A stretch of DNA of 64,000 bases, taken from contig JBEIHX010000011.1 of assembly GCA_040381075.1 (NCBI GenBank), positions 26,560-90,559 of the forward strand. The letters run 5' to 3'. Below are positions 1-8,469 of the stretch, one piece after another; position 1 is the first letter of the stretch; each line of letters begins with the position of its first letter. This stretch comes from JBEIHX01 sp040381075 (lineage in GTDB: Bacteria; Pseudomonadota; Alphaproteobacteria; Caulobacterales; Aquidulcibacteraceae). The notes beneath the pieces are model-generated. The model searched no databases, was not told the DNA's origin, and worked only from the letters and a program-made list of their open reading frames with translations. Position numbers and translations under genes: made by a program.

Positions 1-1
1 C

Positions 2-2890
2 CTGCAGGGCGACGTCGGCGGATCCGGCGGGCGCAGCGACCATGACGGCGGGGTAGGCGCATTCGAAGCGCCCGGGGCCTGGTCAGATGTCGTGTGGCGC
101 GCCTGGGCCGCGCTTGCCGCGCCAGTGGCGCCAAACCTCACAAAGCCGATCGCGGAAAAGGGAATCCCTGCTGCGTTGCGCCGGCGCACCCCGGCAAGCG
201 AAGGGTTTGCGCCGGAACGCAGCGTGCGCGCCATCGTCGAGCGGGTCACCGGCGGGCTCGCCTATGCCGGATTGAAGTCCGGTCGGCTGGCCGGCGGCGA
301 GGCCGCGCTTGCCTTCCGCGAGACGCTTGGCCGAGGGCTGGCGACCGGGGCCATCGCCCTGGCGCCGGAGCTGGCGCGGGGCGTTGGCGTCGAGTGGGCC
401 TACGGGCGCGAGAGCACGCTCAGCCCGATCCCGGCCCGGGCGTCGGCGATCCCCGTTCTGGACCAGATCAGTCTTGGCGCGGCGCTCAGGACCGCGTTCG
501 CCCGCGACGTCGAGGCCGCCGCGCTGGCTGCGGGGGCCCTCACCATGAGGCGCAGGCTTGGCGACCTTATCGCTGCAGCCCAGGACGGGGCTGATCCACG
601 CGGCAACGCCGCGCTTGCCCGCGCCATCACCCTCGCCCGCGCCGATGGCGTCATGGACGGGGTCATCCGGCGCATCCTCAACCTGATCGTCCAGGGCCGC
701 AGCGACCTGGCAGCAACCTTCGCGGGCGCCCTGGACGAAGCCGCCGGCGTGCGGCGGCTTGCCGGGCGCGAGCCCCTGGCGCTCGATGTCTCCGCCGCGC
801 CCGACGAAACACTCATGGAGGGTGCGCACGCCGCCGCCGCCGCAGCCGTGTGCGGCCTGCCCCTCGAAATCCGCTTTGCACCCGCCGCACCGCTGCGCGC
901 CTGGGCCGGGGTGAACGCCGCAGCGTTTGCATCCCCGGACGGGGAGTATGATGGCGAAAGCCTTGCCGAACACGCTGGCGTGGCGGCGCTTGCCGTCGCC
1001 ATCGCATCCGACCTGTGCGGCGGCGGCCACCCCGCCATCGCGCCTTTGGACCTGTCCGGCGCCCTGTGGCGGCTCGGCCTCGGCTATGACACCGAAGACG
1101 GTCGCACTGCGGCGGCAGACATGGCGGCGCGCATCGCTCACGCCGCCGCCGCCGCAGATGTGCAGTTCACCACAGACGCCGCCGAACCGATCGCCATTCT
1201 GGCCGGGGCGGCTGCAGCCGGCTTCGCGCCACAACCCGGGCTGGAGATCATCGCCGCGGCGCATGGCGGGCGCACCGCCAATCCCCATCTGGAGGCCGGT
1301 CTGCTCACTCTCGGCCTTTGCCCGCAGGACGCCGCCAGTGCGATCGCCCATGTCTGCGGGCGGCGCACGCTCATCGGGGCGCCAGGGGTCAACCCCGCGT
1401 CACTCGCTGCAGCCGGTTTCGGAGCCCGCCAGATCGCAGCCCTTCAGGACGCGGTGCGCGAAGGTCACAGCCTGCGCCACTCAGCCACCGTCTGGGTGCT
1501 CGGCGAAGATTTTGTCGCGGATGTGCTGGGCCTTGATGTTGGACGGGCCGCACGGCCCGGCTTTGACCTGCTCGCCGCCATCGGCTTTGCGCCGGACGAC
1601 ATCCGCAGGGCCGACGCATACATCTTCGGCGCACATACGCTCGATGATGCGCCGGGCGGCCTGCACCGCTACGCCGACGTGTTCAGCGCCGACATCCCGC
1701 TCGACGCCCGTGTGGCGATGGGCGGGGCCATCGCGGAAGCAACCGGCGCCGGCGTTGTAATTGACGCCGCGCTGCCAGCGAACATGGTCGCCGAAACGGT
1801 TGAGAGCCTGATCCTCGATGCCGAGCACGCCGGCGTGGCGGCCGTGCGCTTCGTCAAGCCCGGCGCAGGCGCGCTCGACGCCGTCGACGACCCCTGGGCG
1901 GACGAAGCACCAAAGCGCATTGAAGACCTCGTCGCGCGCGCCGGCGGGGTCACCCAGACCCGCGTGGTCGAACGCGTGGTGGAACGCTCAGCACAGCGCC
2001 GCCGCCTCCCGGACCGGCGCAAGGGCTACATCCAGAAGGCCACCGTCGGCGGCCATAAAGTCTATCTGCACACGGGCGAATTTGAAGACGGAGACCTCGG
2101 CGAGATATTCATCGACATGCATAAGGAAGGAGCGGCATTCCGCTCGCTGATGAACAACTTCGCCATATCCATCTCCATCGGCCTGCAGTACGGCGTGCCG
2201 CTTGACGAATTCGTCGACGCATTCGTGTTTACGCGCTTCGAGCCCGCTGGCGACGTGACCGGCAATGACCGGATCCAGCGCGCCACATCGATCCTCGACT
2301 ACATCTTCCGCGAACTTGCCGTCTCCTATCTTGACCGCAATGACCTCGCTGAAGTGGATCCAGCAGCGTCCGCAGACGGGCTGGGACGCGGCGTCCAGGC
2401 CGAGAAAATAGACGAGCACGCCGCGGCCCGACTGATCTCAAAAGGCTTCAGCCGCGGCCTGGCGCCGGACAACCTGCTGCTGTTCACGCCGCGCGGCGGC
2501 GAGCGGACGCCGACCCAAGGCGGCGCGCCCATGCCCATCGGCGGCGGCGCCAAACCGGGCTGGGGGCAGCCCGAGTCGCCCAGGGACGCGCGCATGGGCG
2601 ACCTTCGAACGCGCCCGGACCTGCCAGCAGCAGGCGCCCCCAAGGGCGGCCCGGGCTCTGGTGAATCCGGACATGGGCCGCGTGCGGCATCGGCCGGCCC
2701 CAACCCAACCCTGGCGCAGGGTGAAACCGAGGCCCGGCGCGCCGCACGATTGCTTGGCGCCCGTCCGCCGGGACGACCGGTCGAGGAAAGCGACACCGAA
2801 GCGTGCCCTGCCTGCGGCCACTACACCCTGGTGCAGGGACCGATCGGGGTGGTCTGCGAGGCCTGCGGCTACACCGTCAAAGCCTCCTGA
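2..2890 (+). CDS. NrdJ-derived class II ribonucleotide reductase homologue, probably catalytically inactive (5' end outside window)
   Basis: The frame is open to the left edge, so the gene is 5'-truncated by the window; about 962 residues are visible. The whole protein aligns by eye with the vitamin B12-dependent ribonucleotide reductase NrdJ. An N-terminal part has AWSDVV and GIPAALRR. A middle part has YDTEDGR, GAPGVNPASL and WVLGEDFVADVLGL. A very conserved TSCPD domain lies at about 2005-2360 (RKGYIQKATVGGHKVYL, DMHKEGAAFRSLMNNFAI, TSILDYIFRELAVSYL). A linker and a C-terminal zinc ribbon (CPAC...CEAC) follow. Known NrdJ carries an N-P-C-S/G-E loop with the radical cysteine, a redox cysteine pair and a terminal GCS tail. 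None is seen: before the zinc ribbon only four cysteines occur, in AVCGL, DLCGG, GLCPQ and HVCGR. The visible product is roughly 200 residues shorter than NrdJ. I infer a non-catalytic paralogue, perhaps regulatory; a slowly decaying gene is the alternative. Confidence 0.75.
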   Translation: MQGDVGGSGGRSDHDGGVGAFEAPGAWSDVVWRAWAALAAPVAPNLTKPIAEKGIPAALRRRTPASEGFAPERSVRAIVERVTGGLAYAGLKSGRLAGGEAALAFRETLGRGLATGAIALAPELARGVGVEWAYGRESTLSPIPARASAIPVLDQISLGAALRTAFARDVEAAALAAGALTMRRRLGDLIAAAQDGADPRGNAALARAITLARADGVMDGVIRRILNLIVQGRSDLAATFAGALDEAAGVRRLAGREPLALDVSAAPDETLMEGAHAAAAAAVCGLPLEIRFAPAAPLRAWAGVNAAAFASPDGEYDGESLAEHAGVAALAVAIASDLCGGGHPAIAPLDLSGALWRLGLGYDTEDGRTAAADMAARIAHAAAAADVQFTTDAAEPIAILAGAAAAGFAPQPGLEIIAAAHGGRTANPHLEAGLLTLGLCPQDAASAIAHVCGRRTLIGAPGVNPASLAAAGFGARQIAALQDAVREGHSLRHSATVWVLGEDFVADVLGLDVGRAARPGFDLLAAIGFAPDDIRRADAYIFGAHTLDDAPGGLHRYADVFSADIPLDARVAMGGAIAEATGAGVVIDAALPANMVAETVESLILDAEHAGVAAVRFVKPGAGALDAVDDPWADEAPKRIEDLVARAGGVTQTRVVERVVERSAQRRRLPDRRKGYIQKATVGGHKVYLHTGEFEDGDLGEIFIDMHKEGAAFRSLMNNFAISISIGLQYGVPLDEFVDAFVFTRFEPAGDVTGNDRIQRATSILDYIFRELAVSYLDRNDLAEVDPAASADGLGRGVQAEKIDEHAAARLISKGFSRGLAPDNLLLFTPRGGERTPTQGGAPMPIGGGAKPGWGQPESPRDARMGDLRTRPDLPAAGAPKGGPGSGESGHGPRAASAGPNPTLAQGETEARRAARLLGARPPGRPVEESDTEACPACGHYTLVQGPIGVVCEACGYTVKAS

Positions 2891-3079
2891 CCGGGCGCCG
2901 CCGAGGGAATCACGCCACTACAGGCGCACCAGTCAGGGCGACGGGCAGGTCTACACGCCGCCCCTTGAGCCAGCGCGTACGCCACGGGCCGCGCCGGACG
3001 CCCGGAAAAATGCCGATCTGACGCATGACAGGTACGCCGGACGCAGCCATGGCGGCGGGGGCGCGGCGGAACCGAACCA

Positions 3080-3137
3080 TTTTTCGTCCGCCCTGTTTTT
3101 GTCCGCCCTATTTTTGTCCGCCCTATTTTTGTCGGAC
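3080..3137. repeat. Intergenic tandem repeat, 15-bp unit (about 3.7 copies)
   Basis: A unit reading TTTTTGTCCGCCCTA is repeated head to tail at 3096-3110 and 3111-3125, preceded by a 16-bp variant (3080-3095) and followed by a partial copy (3126-3137). It lies in the 318-bp gap between the NrdJ-like gene and the M48 protease gene. Nothing else is recognised in that gap. The array reads as a short pentapeptide repeat in one frame, but no credible gene contains it. Confidence 0.8.
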
Positions 3138-3208
3138 TGGGCCCGCTCTAGTGTCGTGTGGGAATCCAGGTTGCGCGCCGGGCGCGCAGGGCACGAACAG
3201 GGCGGGCT

Positions 3209-4912
3209 ATGCGCGTAAGCTCAGCAGATCACCTCGCGGATCCCGCAATCCGGCGCGGCGCGGCGACGCCTTCGGATCGCCAGAGCCACAGCGCAGGGCG
3301 TCGGCCCTGGGCCCGGTCCAGGAGCTGCAGTCCGGCTCGGCCATGGAATTCATTCCTGAAACGCACGCTCGCCAGCGCGCTCGCCGCCATCCTGGCAGGG
3401 GCAGCAACGCTTGCCGGCGCAGCACCGGCGGCGCAGGCTCAGTCCGTCATCAGGGACGAAGAAATCGAAAACCTGCTGCGCGACTATACGGACCCCATTT
3501 TGCGGGCAGCCGGCCTGCAGCCGGAAGACGTGCGTATTTTTGTCGTCAATGATCCCACCCTCAATGCGTTCGTCACCGGCGGCCAGAACATCTTCCTGCA
3601 CACCGGCCTGATCCTCGCGGCCGACACGCCCAACCAGCTGAAAGGCGTCATCGCCCACGAAACCGGACACATCGCCGGGGGACACCTCGTACGCTCCCAG
3701 CAGGCGATGGAAGTCGCAATGCGCCCGGCTCTCCTGTCGATGTTCCTGGGCGTGCTTGCGATCGCCGGCGGCGCCCCGGATGCTGGCGCCGCACTGATCC
3801 AAAACTCACAATACTGGGCGGCCCTCGCATTTTTCCGCCATACGCGCGTCCAGGAGTCGTCCGCGGATCAATCGGCCGTCACCTACCTGGAGGAAACCGG
3901 ACAGTCCGCTCAGGGACTGCTCGATTTTTTTGACAAGTTCCGCTACCAGGAAGTCATGTCAGACGCCCGGCGGGAACCGTATTTCCGCTCTCACCCGCTC
4001 TCGGCAGACCGCATCCAGGCGCTGCGCGGACGGGTGCAGGCGCAGCCTCATCAAACCGCCGCCGATGACGGACGGTCCCTTGAACGGTTCAAGCTTGCTC
4101 AGGCGAAACTCTACGGCTTTCTGGAAGCGCCACAGCGCACCTTCATCAAATATCCCTCCTCTGACACGTCGCAGCCTGCGCGCTATGCGCGCGCCATCGC
4201 GGCCTACCGCATTCCCGACACCAAGCGCGCCGTCGCCGAGGCCGAAGCGCTCATCGCCACGCACCCTGAAAACCCATATTATCATGAGCTTCTCGGCCAG
4301 ATCCTGTTTGAGTCAGGCCAGGCAGCGGCCTCAATCACCTCCAACCGTCAAGCCCTTGCTCTCGCCCCGCAGTCGGCGCTGTTTGAGATAAACCTCGCCC
4401 GCTCGCTGCTGGCCACCGAGACCAGGCCAAACACCGATGAAGCCATCGGACTGCTGAAAGCCTCACTCGCCCGCGATCCGGACAACGGCTTCGCCTGGCG
4501 TGAGATCGCCGTCGGCTATGAGCGGCGCGGCGAAACCAACCTCGCGGAACTGGCGACCGCCGAACTCGCCTTCTCCATCGGGGACTACCCGCGCGCCCTG
4601 CAATTCGCCAAGCGCGCCCAGAACAATGGCCTCAAACAGGGGTCGCCCGAATGGCGGCGCTCCGCCGACATCATTCTGATCTCCGAACCGCAGGTGCAGG
4701 AATTCATGCGTCGCGGCGGACGGCGAAGCCTGAGCGAGATGACCGGCCCAACGCCGGCGCGCCAGGCTCAGCGCGGTCTTGCCGCGTCGCCAGGGGCGGT
4801 CTCCGCGCCGCCAGGGCCGCATGATGATGACTGCGCCACCCGCGCGTCCGCCAGCGCAGCCCGGCTCGACGGGCGGATCCTCACCCTGGCTGAGGTCGGC
4901 CGCGTGCGATGA
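3209..4912 (+). CDS. Periplasmic M48 family zinc metalloprotease with TPR-like C-terminus (BepA/YfgC type)
   Basis: This is an M48 peptidase of the type that handles outer-membrane protein quality control in the periplasm. The zinc motif is HETGH (at about 3657), followed by GGH. The third ligand is probably the glutamate in ESSADQSAV, about 65 residues later. The C-terminal half (about 4150-4700) looks like helical TPR repeats (ALIATHPENPYYHELLGQ, NRQALALAPQSALFEINLA), as in BepA. A hydrophobic signal segment (LASALAAILAGAATLAG, then AQAQ) begins only at about 3366, so the N-terminus is uncertain. Candidates are GTG 3158, ATG 3209, or a CTG at 3356 that would give a compact signal peptide beginning LKRTLAS. 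I chose ATG 3209, giving 567 residues. It stands alone on the plus strand, facing the parA pair. The E. coli-type partner genes are not nearby. Confidence 0.85.
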   Translation: MRVSSADHLADPAIRRGAATPSDRQSHSAGRRPWARSRSCSPARPWNSFLKRTLASALAAILAGAATLAGAAPAAQAQSVIRDEEIENLLRDYTDPILRAAGLQPEDVRIFVVNDPTLNAFVTGGQNIFLHTGLILAADTPNQLKGVIAHETGHIAGGHLVRSQQAMEVAMRPALLSMFLGVLAIAGGAPDAGAALIQNSQYWAALAFFRHTRVQESSADQSAVTYLEETGQSAQGLLDFFDKFRYQEVMSDARREPYFRSHPLSADRIQALRGRVQAQPHQTAADDGRSLERFKLAQAKLYGFLEAPQRTFIKYPSSDTSQPARYARAIAAYRIPDTKRAVAEAEALIATHPENPYYHELLGQILFESGQAAASITSNRQALALAPQSALFEINLARSLLATETRPNTDEAIGLLKASLARDPDNGFAWREIAVGYERRGETNLAELATAELAFSIGDYPRALQFAKRAQNNGLKQGSPEWRRSADIILISEPQVQEFMRRGGRRSLSEMTGPTPARQAQRGLAASPGAVSAPPGPHDDDCATRASASAARLDGRILTLAEVGRVR

Positions 4913-4989
4913 CCCCTGACCTTTGAACGGCCGTGGCGAGGCGCAGACCGTCGCCCGCCGGCATGCACCTTAAAGACGCAGCACCCCAG

Positions 4990-5015
4990 CGCGCCGCCGC
5001 CTGGGAGGCGGCGCG
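4990..5015. terminator. GC-rich hairpin in convergent gap, possible terminator
   Basis: A 9-bp perfect inverted repeat (CGCGCCGCC / GGCGGCGCG, loop 8 nt) lies between the convergent M48 and parA-operon genes. There is no T-tract, so intrinsic termination is uncertain. The rest of the 213-bp gap shows only a short direct repeat (CACAGTGGGG, about 5062 and 5088). Confidence 0.35.
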
Positions 5016-5125
5016 GACCGCGACGCGCAGAACCGGCCGATCGGACGCTTTGGGGGAATTCACAGTGGGGATCCAACATCTGGAGTCACAGTGGGGGACT
5101 CTGACGCACCCGGCTTCGTTCTGCC

Positions 5126-5587
5126 TCAGGCGAAGTCGCGACCAACAAGATCCGGCGGCGCGTCATGCGCCGCCACGATGCGATAGACGAGCTCCGGCGC
5201 GGATAAGCCGGCAAGACCGCGCTGCGGCGTCGCCGGATCCGATCGGGCGATCGCCAGCAGCTGGCGCTTGGTGAAACCGCGCAGGCGCCGCGCCAGTCCC
5301 GCAGCACCCTCCGCCGCGTACACCGCAGCGCAGTCGACAAGGCTGTCACAAGACCGGGCTTCAGGCGATGGGGTCGCGGGCGTGGGGGCTGTGGATGCCG
5401 GAGATGTGCTCGCAAGGGGTGTGCAAGATGGCGGCGCAGCTGAGACAGCCCCGGGAGGGTCGGCGCTGTCATCGCGCGCGCGCAAGGCCGCGCCGAGGCG
5501 CACCATCAGCGCAGGATCACGCTCCGCCGCATCAATGATTGCGTCGAACAGGCGGCGCAGCGCCTGCAGACCCGGCCCGGAGCTCAT
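5126..5587 (-). CDS. Hypothetical protein translationally coupled to a ParA-type ATPase
   Basis: This encodes 153 residues, and its ATG overlaps the parA-like stop codon by 4 nt, so the two are almost certainly cotranslated. The N-terminus (ALRRLFDAIIDAAERDPAL) is a likely amphipathic helix. A Ser/Thr/Pro/Ala-rich linker (about residues 45-75) follows. The C-terminal 50 residues (RGFTKRQLLAIARS, GLSAPELVYRIVAAHD) resemble in pattern the two-helix SAP/Rho-N type motif, but the similarity is weak and visual only. By context it may be the adaptor or cargo-side partner of the ATPase. I do not recognise a named family. No ParB or centromere-like repeat is visible. Confidence 0.7.
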   Translation of the reverse strand: MSSGPGLQALRRLFDAIIDAAERDPALMVRLGAALRARDDSADPPGAVSAAPPSCTPLASTSPASTAPTPATPSPEARSCDSLVDCAAVYAAEGAAGLARRLRGFTKRQLLAIARSDPATPQRGLAGLSAPELVYRIVAAHDAPPDLVGRDFA

Positions 5588-6480
5588 GCTGACCCCGCCC
5601 TGGCCAACACGTCGTCAGCAAGAAGACGCAGAACTGCGCGCGCATCGCGGTACTTGGCCGTGTAACTGACCACCCTGTCAGGATCTTTGGGATTGCGGGG
5701 AATATGGGCGCTGATCGCCTGCTGCAGCGACGATTTCTTCGGAATCTCCGCCCGCGCAAGATGAAACGGCGCCGGACGCTCTTCCGCCTCCCGCCGCAGA
5801 TCCTCAAGGATCGCCGCGTGCTGGTTCCAGCCTTCGATCTTGTTGAGCACAACCATCAGGCGCGCACGCGACAGACCCTCCTGACGCAGAGAAAGATAGG
5901 TGCGCTGGGCGAAAGTGCGAAATCCAAACACGGACAGATCGTCGGGCGCCACCGGGACGATGACGAGATCTGCGCACCGTATCGCAGCCTCTACGAACAG
6001 GGATATGCCCGGCGGGCAGTCGACAATGATGACGTCATATTCCTCAGACAGCTCATTGAACCCTTCGCCAAGATAGGCTGCAAGCTCGCTCTCCGGCCGG
6101 CGGATATCCGGCGAGCCCCGCGCCAGGGTGAAAATGATCCTGCGCTCGACATACCGCAGGTCGGGCGAGGCCGCGATCAAATCGACCCGGGCAGAGCCGC
6201 CCAACAATGACACCATGCGCTTGCGCCGCGACGCCAGCGTCGGCTCCAGGCGCTCATCCGTCAGGCTTTCAAAGAACCGGTCAACGAGAAGTTCCTTGTC
6301 GCGGATTTCACGATAGGCCCGCCGACCAGCAAGGAAATAGGAGGTATTGGCCTGTGCATCGAGGTCGACGACGAGCACCTTTTTGCCAAGCATGGCGAGG
6401 GTGTCGACCAGACCGATCGTCAGCGTCGTCTTGCCCACCCCACCCTTCATATTGGCGATGGCGATGATCCTGGCCGTCAT
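5584..6480 (-). CDS. ParA/MinD-superfamily ATPase (orphan)
   Basis: A 298-residue ParA-like P-loop ATPase. It has the deviant Walker A motif KGGVGKTT near residue 12, with the signature lysine; Walker A' LVVDLDAQAN near residue 40; and Walker B-like IIVDCPPG near residue 150. The NKIEGWNQ segment near residue 225 fits the guanine/adenine specificity region. Such proteins position DNA or protein cargo through ATP-dependent dimerisation and nonspecific DNA binding. No parB lies beside it. The partner gene is instead the 153-aa unknown that overlaps its 3' end. The gene is 81 bp downstream of maiA on the same strand and might be read from that transcript or from its own promoter. It is not the chromosomal parA of a parAB pair, by context. 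Confidence 0.88.
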   Translation of the reverse strand: MTARIIAIANMKGGVGKTTLTIGLVDTLAMLGKKVLVVDLDAQANTSYFLAGRRAYREIRDKELLVDRFFESLTDERLEPTLASRRKRMVSLLGGSARVDLIAASPDLRYVERRIIFTLARGSPDIRRPESELAAYLGEGFNELSEEYDVIIVDCPPGISLFVEAAIRCADLVIVPVAPDDLSVFGFRTFAQRTYLSLRQEGLSRARLMVVLNKIEGWNQHAAILEDLRREAEERPAPFHLARAEIPKKSSLQQAISAHIPRNPKDPDRVVSYTAKYRDARAVLRLLADDVLARAGSA

Positions 6481-6561
6481 GCAGCTTTCCGTCCTTGCAG
6501 CCCCAGCCTATGCCCCAAAACCATGCAGCGGCAAGCAAGGCTGCAGAACCAGGTTCGGCGG

Positions 6562-7209
6562 TTACCCGGCAGGCGGTGCTCCAGGCTGACGCTCCGGGGC
6601 CGCCGCAGCGAAGGCCGGCAACGCCCGCGCCCGCAGATCAAGACCCACCAGGGTTGGGAACCCCGCAAGATCAACATCAAAACGACGCGCGTTGGCCATC
6701 TGAGGCGTCAGGCAGACCTCAAACAGGCTCGCCGCCCGACCAAAGGCGAATTCGCCAGACGTTCCGGCCAGCGACGTCTCCAGGGCGGTGAAGCCCAGGG
6801 TGATCCAATGCCTGTACCAGGCCGCCACACCCGTTTCGTCGGCCCCGAACCGGCTGCGCAGATAGGCGAGCGGCGCCAGATTGTTCAAAGGGTGAATATC
6901 GCAGGCGATGAGATAGCAGAGCGCCCGGCAGCGCGCCCGCTCGAACGGATCAGACGGCAGCAACGCCGGCTCAGGGCAGGTCTCCTCAAGCCATTCGATA
7001 ATGGCGAGCGATTGACTGAGGACGCCAGTTCCAGTGTCCAGCGCCGGCACGCGCATCTGCGGGTTCACCTCGGCATAGGCAGGCGTCAGCTGCCGGTCCG
7101 CCCCGGGCGCGATGTCGACCGGGACCTGATCAAAGGCAAGCCCCTTCCAATGCAGTGCTATGCGCACCCGATAGGCGGCCGACGAGCGCCAGTAGTCGTA
7201 CAGTTTCAT
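6562..7209 (-). CDS. maiA: Maleylacetoacetate isomerase
   Basis: A zeta-class glutathione transferase (215 residues) that isomerises maleylacetoacetate to fumarylacetoacetate in tyrosine/phenylalanine catabolism, using glutathione. The N-terminal catalytic motif SSAAYRVRIAL is present near residue 10, with NPQMRVPAL and LSQSLAIIEWLEE following in the thioredoxin-like domain. The C-terminal helical domain fits. Its ATG overlaps the stop of the upstream fumarylacetoacetate hydrolase gene (ATGA), consistent with consecutive pathway steps. The C-terminus ends in a short Pro/Ala-rich tail. Confidence 0.92.
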   Translation of the reverse strand: MKLYDYWRSSAAYRVRIALHWKGLAFDQVPVDIAPGADRQLTPAYAEVNPQMRVPALDTGTGVLSQSLAIIEWLEETCPEPALLPSDPFERARCRALCYLIACDIHPLNNLAPLAYLRSRFGADETGVAAWYRHWITLGFTALETSLAGTSGEFAFGRAASLFEVCLTPQMANARRFDVDLAGFPTLVGLDLRARALPAFAAAAPERQPGAPPAG

Positions 7210-8252
7210 TCCGTATGCCCCACTGCAGCAACCGTCTGGTCAATCGCGCCGAACAGGCTTGCGCCAGTGGCGTCGAGGGCCTCAATCCGCACCCGGTCGC
7301 CGACGGCAAGGAATGGCGTCTGCGGCGCGCCCTGCGTCAGCGTCTCCACCGTACGCACCTCAGCCAGGCAGGAATAGCCAAGCCCGCCATCGCGAACCGG
7401 TCGACCAGGACCGCCATCGGCGTCGCGGTTCGACACCGTGCCCGACCCGATGATCGTGCCCGCGGCAAGTGAACGGGTGCGCGCAGCATGCGCAATCAGC
7501 GCCGGGAAATCAAACGTCATGTCGACAGCAGTATCCGGCCGACCGATGAGCGCGCCATTGAGATGCGTCACCAGCGTCGCCTTGAGCCGTCCGCCATCCC
7601 AGGCCGCGCCCAGCGCATCCGGCGAGGCTGCAACAGGCGCAAAGGCGCTTGACGGCTTGGATTGAAAGAAGCCGAACCCCTTGGCCAGCTCGCCAGGAAT
7701 GAGATTGCGCAGAGATACGTCATTGACGATCGTGACCAGGCGGATGGCGGCGCGCGCCTCCTCAATGCCCGCGCCCTGCGCCACATCCCCGACAATCACC
7801 GCCACCTCGCCCTCGAAATCCAGGCCCCAGGACGGATCGCCCAGAGGAATCGGGTCACGGGGCGCCAGAAAACTGTCGGAGCCCCCCTGATACATCAGCG
7901 GATCGCTCCAGAAACTGTCGGGCATCTCCGCGCCGCGCGCCTTGCGCACCAGCTGCACGTGATTGACATACGCCGACCCATCAGCCCACTGATAGGCGCG
8001 CGGCAAAGGCGACAGGCAGGCTGCAGGATCGAACGGAGCCGATGGCGCATCTCCCGCCTCCAGCGCCTCGGCAAGCGCACTGATGCGCGGGACGGCCTGC
8101 GACCAGTCATCCAGCAGCGCCTGCAGGCTCGGCGCGATCGCCCGCGCCGACACCCAGCGTGTCATGTCCTGCGACACTATGACGAGCGCTCCGTCGCGCG
8201 CTCCTGAGCGCAGCGTCGCCAAACGCAGGCAATGGCCAGGATCTGTCTGCAC
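7206..8252 (-). CDS. fahA: Fumarylacetoacetate hydrolase family protein
   Basis: This probably cleaves fumarylacetoacetate to fumarate and acetoacetate, the last step of tyrosine breakdown. The 348-residue product has the proteobacterial FAH signature: YQWADGSAYVNH, MPDSFWSDPLMYQGGSD, DFEGEVAVIVGDV (metal-binding acidic residues), NDVSLRN and GSGTVSNRD. I prefer the GTG at 8252 because GGAGGAG sits 4-10 nt upstream; the frame can be extended to 8306 but without a site. It is transcribed divergently from phhA and overlaps maiA. The neighbouring steps hpd and hmgA are not in the window. Confidence 0.92.
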   Translation of the reverse strand: MQTDPGHCLRLATLRSGARDGALVIVSQDMTRWVSARAIAPSLQALLDDWSQAVPRISALAEALEAGDAPSAPFDPAACLSPLPRAYQWADGSAYVNHVQLVRKARGAEMPDSFWSDPLMYQGGSDSFLAPRDPIPLGDPSWGLDFEGEVAVIVGDVAQGAGIEEARAAIRLVTIVNDVSLRNLIPGELAKGFGFFQSKPSSAFAPVAASPDALGAAWDGGRLKATLVTHLNGALIGRPDTAVDMTFDFPALIAHAARTRSLAAGTIIGSGTVSNRDADGGPGRPVRDGGLGYSCLAEVRTVETLTQGAPQTPFLAVGDRVRIEALDATGASLFGAIDQTVAAVGHTE

Positions 8253-8388
8253 GTTCTCCTCCCCGGTTTCCGATCCGCCCCGCCAATCCGCGCCGGACGC
8301 CCGCAAGGCCGCAAGGGTCGCAAACCCGCCCGGACGCCTGCCTCAAACAGCCCCGCAGAAGGCGCCCACACCCAGATCCACGCCCGGA

Positions 8389-8418
8389 TTGATGACACGA
8401 CCCGGCCAATGGTATCAT
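8389..8418 (+). promoter_or_regulatory. Candidate sigma70-type promoter of phhA
   Basis: TTGATG (8389-8394) and TATCAT (8413-8418) are separated by 18 bp, about 50 bp upstream of the phhA start. They lie in the 217-bp divergent gap between fahA and phhA. A short near-symmetric patch (GGTATCATTTGAAACC) overlaps the -10 and could be an operator. This is inference from sequence pattern only. Confidence 0.45.
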
Positions 8419-8469
8419 TTGAAACCAATTGATCCGCAAGACCAGTCCTGGAGCGAGCGGGAGACGCAG

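Noticed and set aside
83..1351. 422-residue open frame antisense to the NrdJ-like gene
   Set aside because: The sense frame aligns with NrdJ along its length; the antisense product is Gly/Arg-rich noise.
3025..3552. 175-residue frame overlapping the start of the M48 protease
   Set aside because: It includes the tandem repeat (PPYFC units) and lies out of frame over the signal-peptide region of a well-supported gene.
4990..5015. Hairpin considered as a partition (parS-like) site for the orphan ParA
   Set aside because: It is a single GC-rich stem with no repeat array; more likely a simple intergenic hairpin or terminator.
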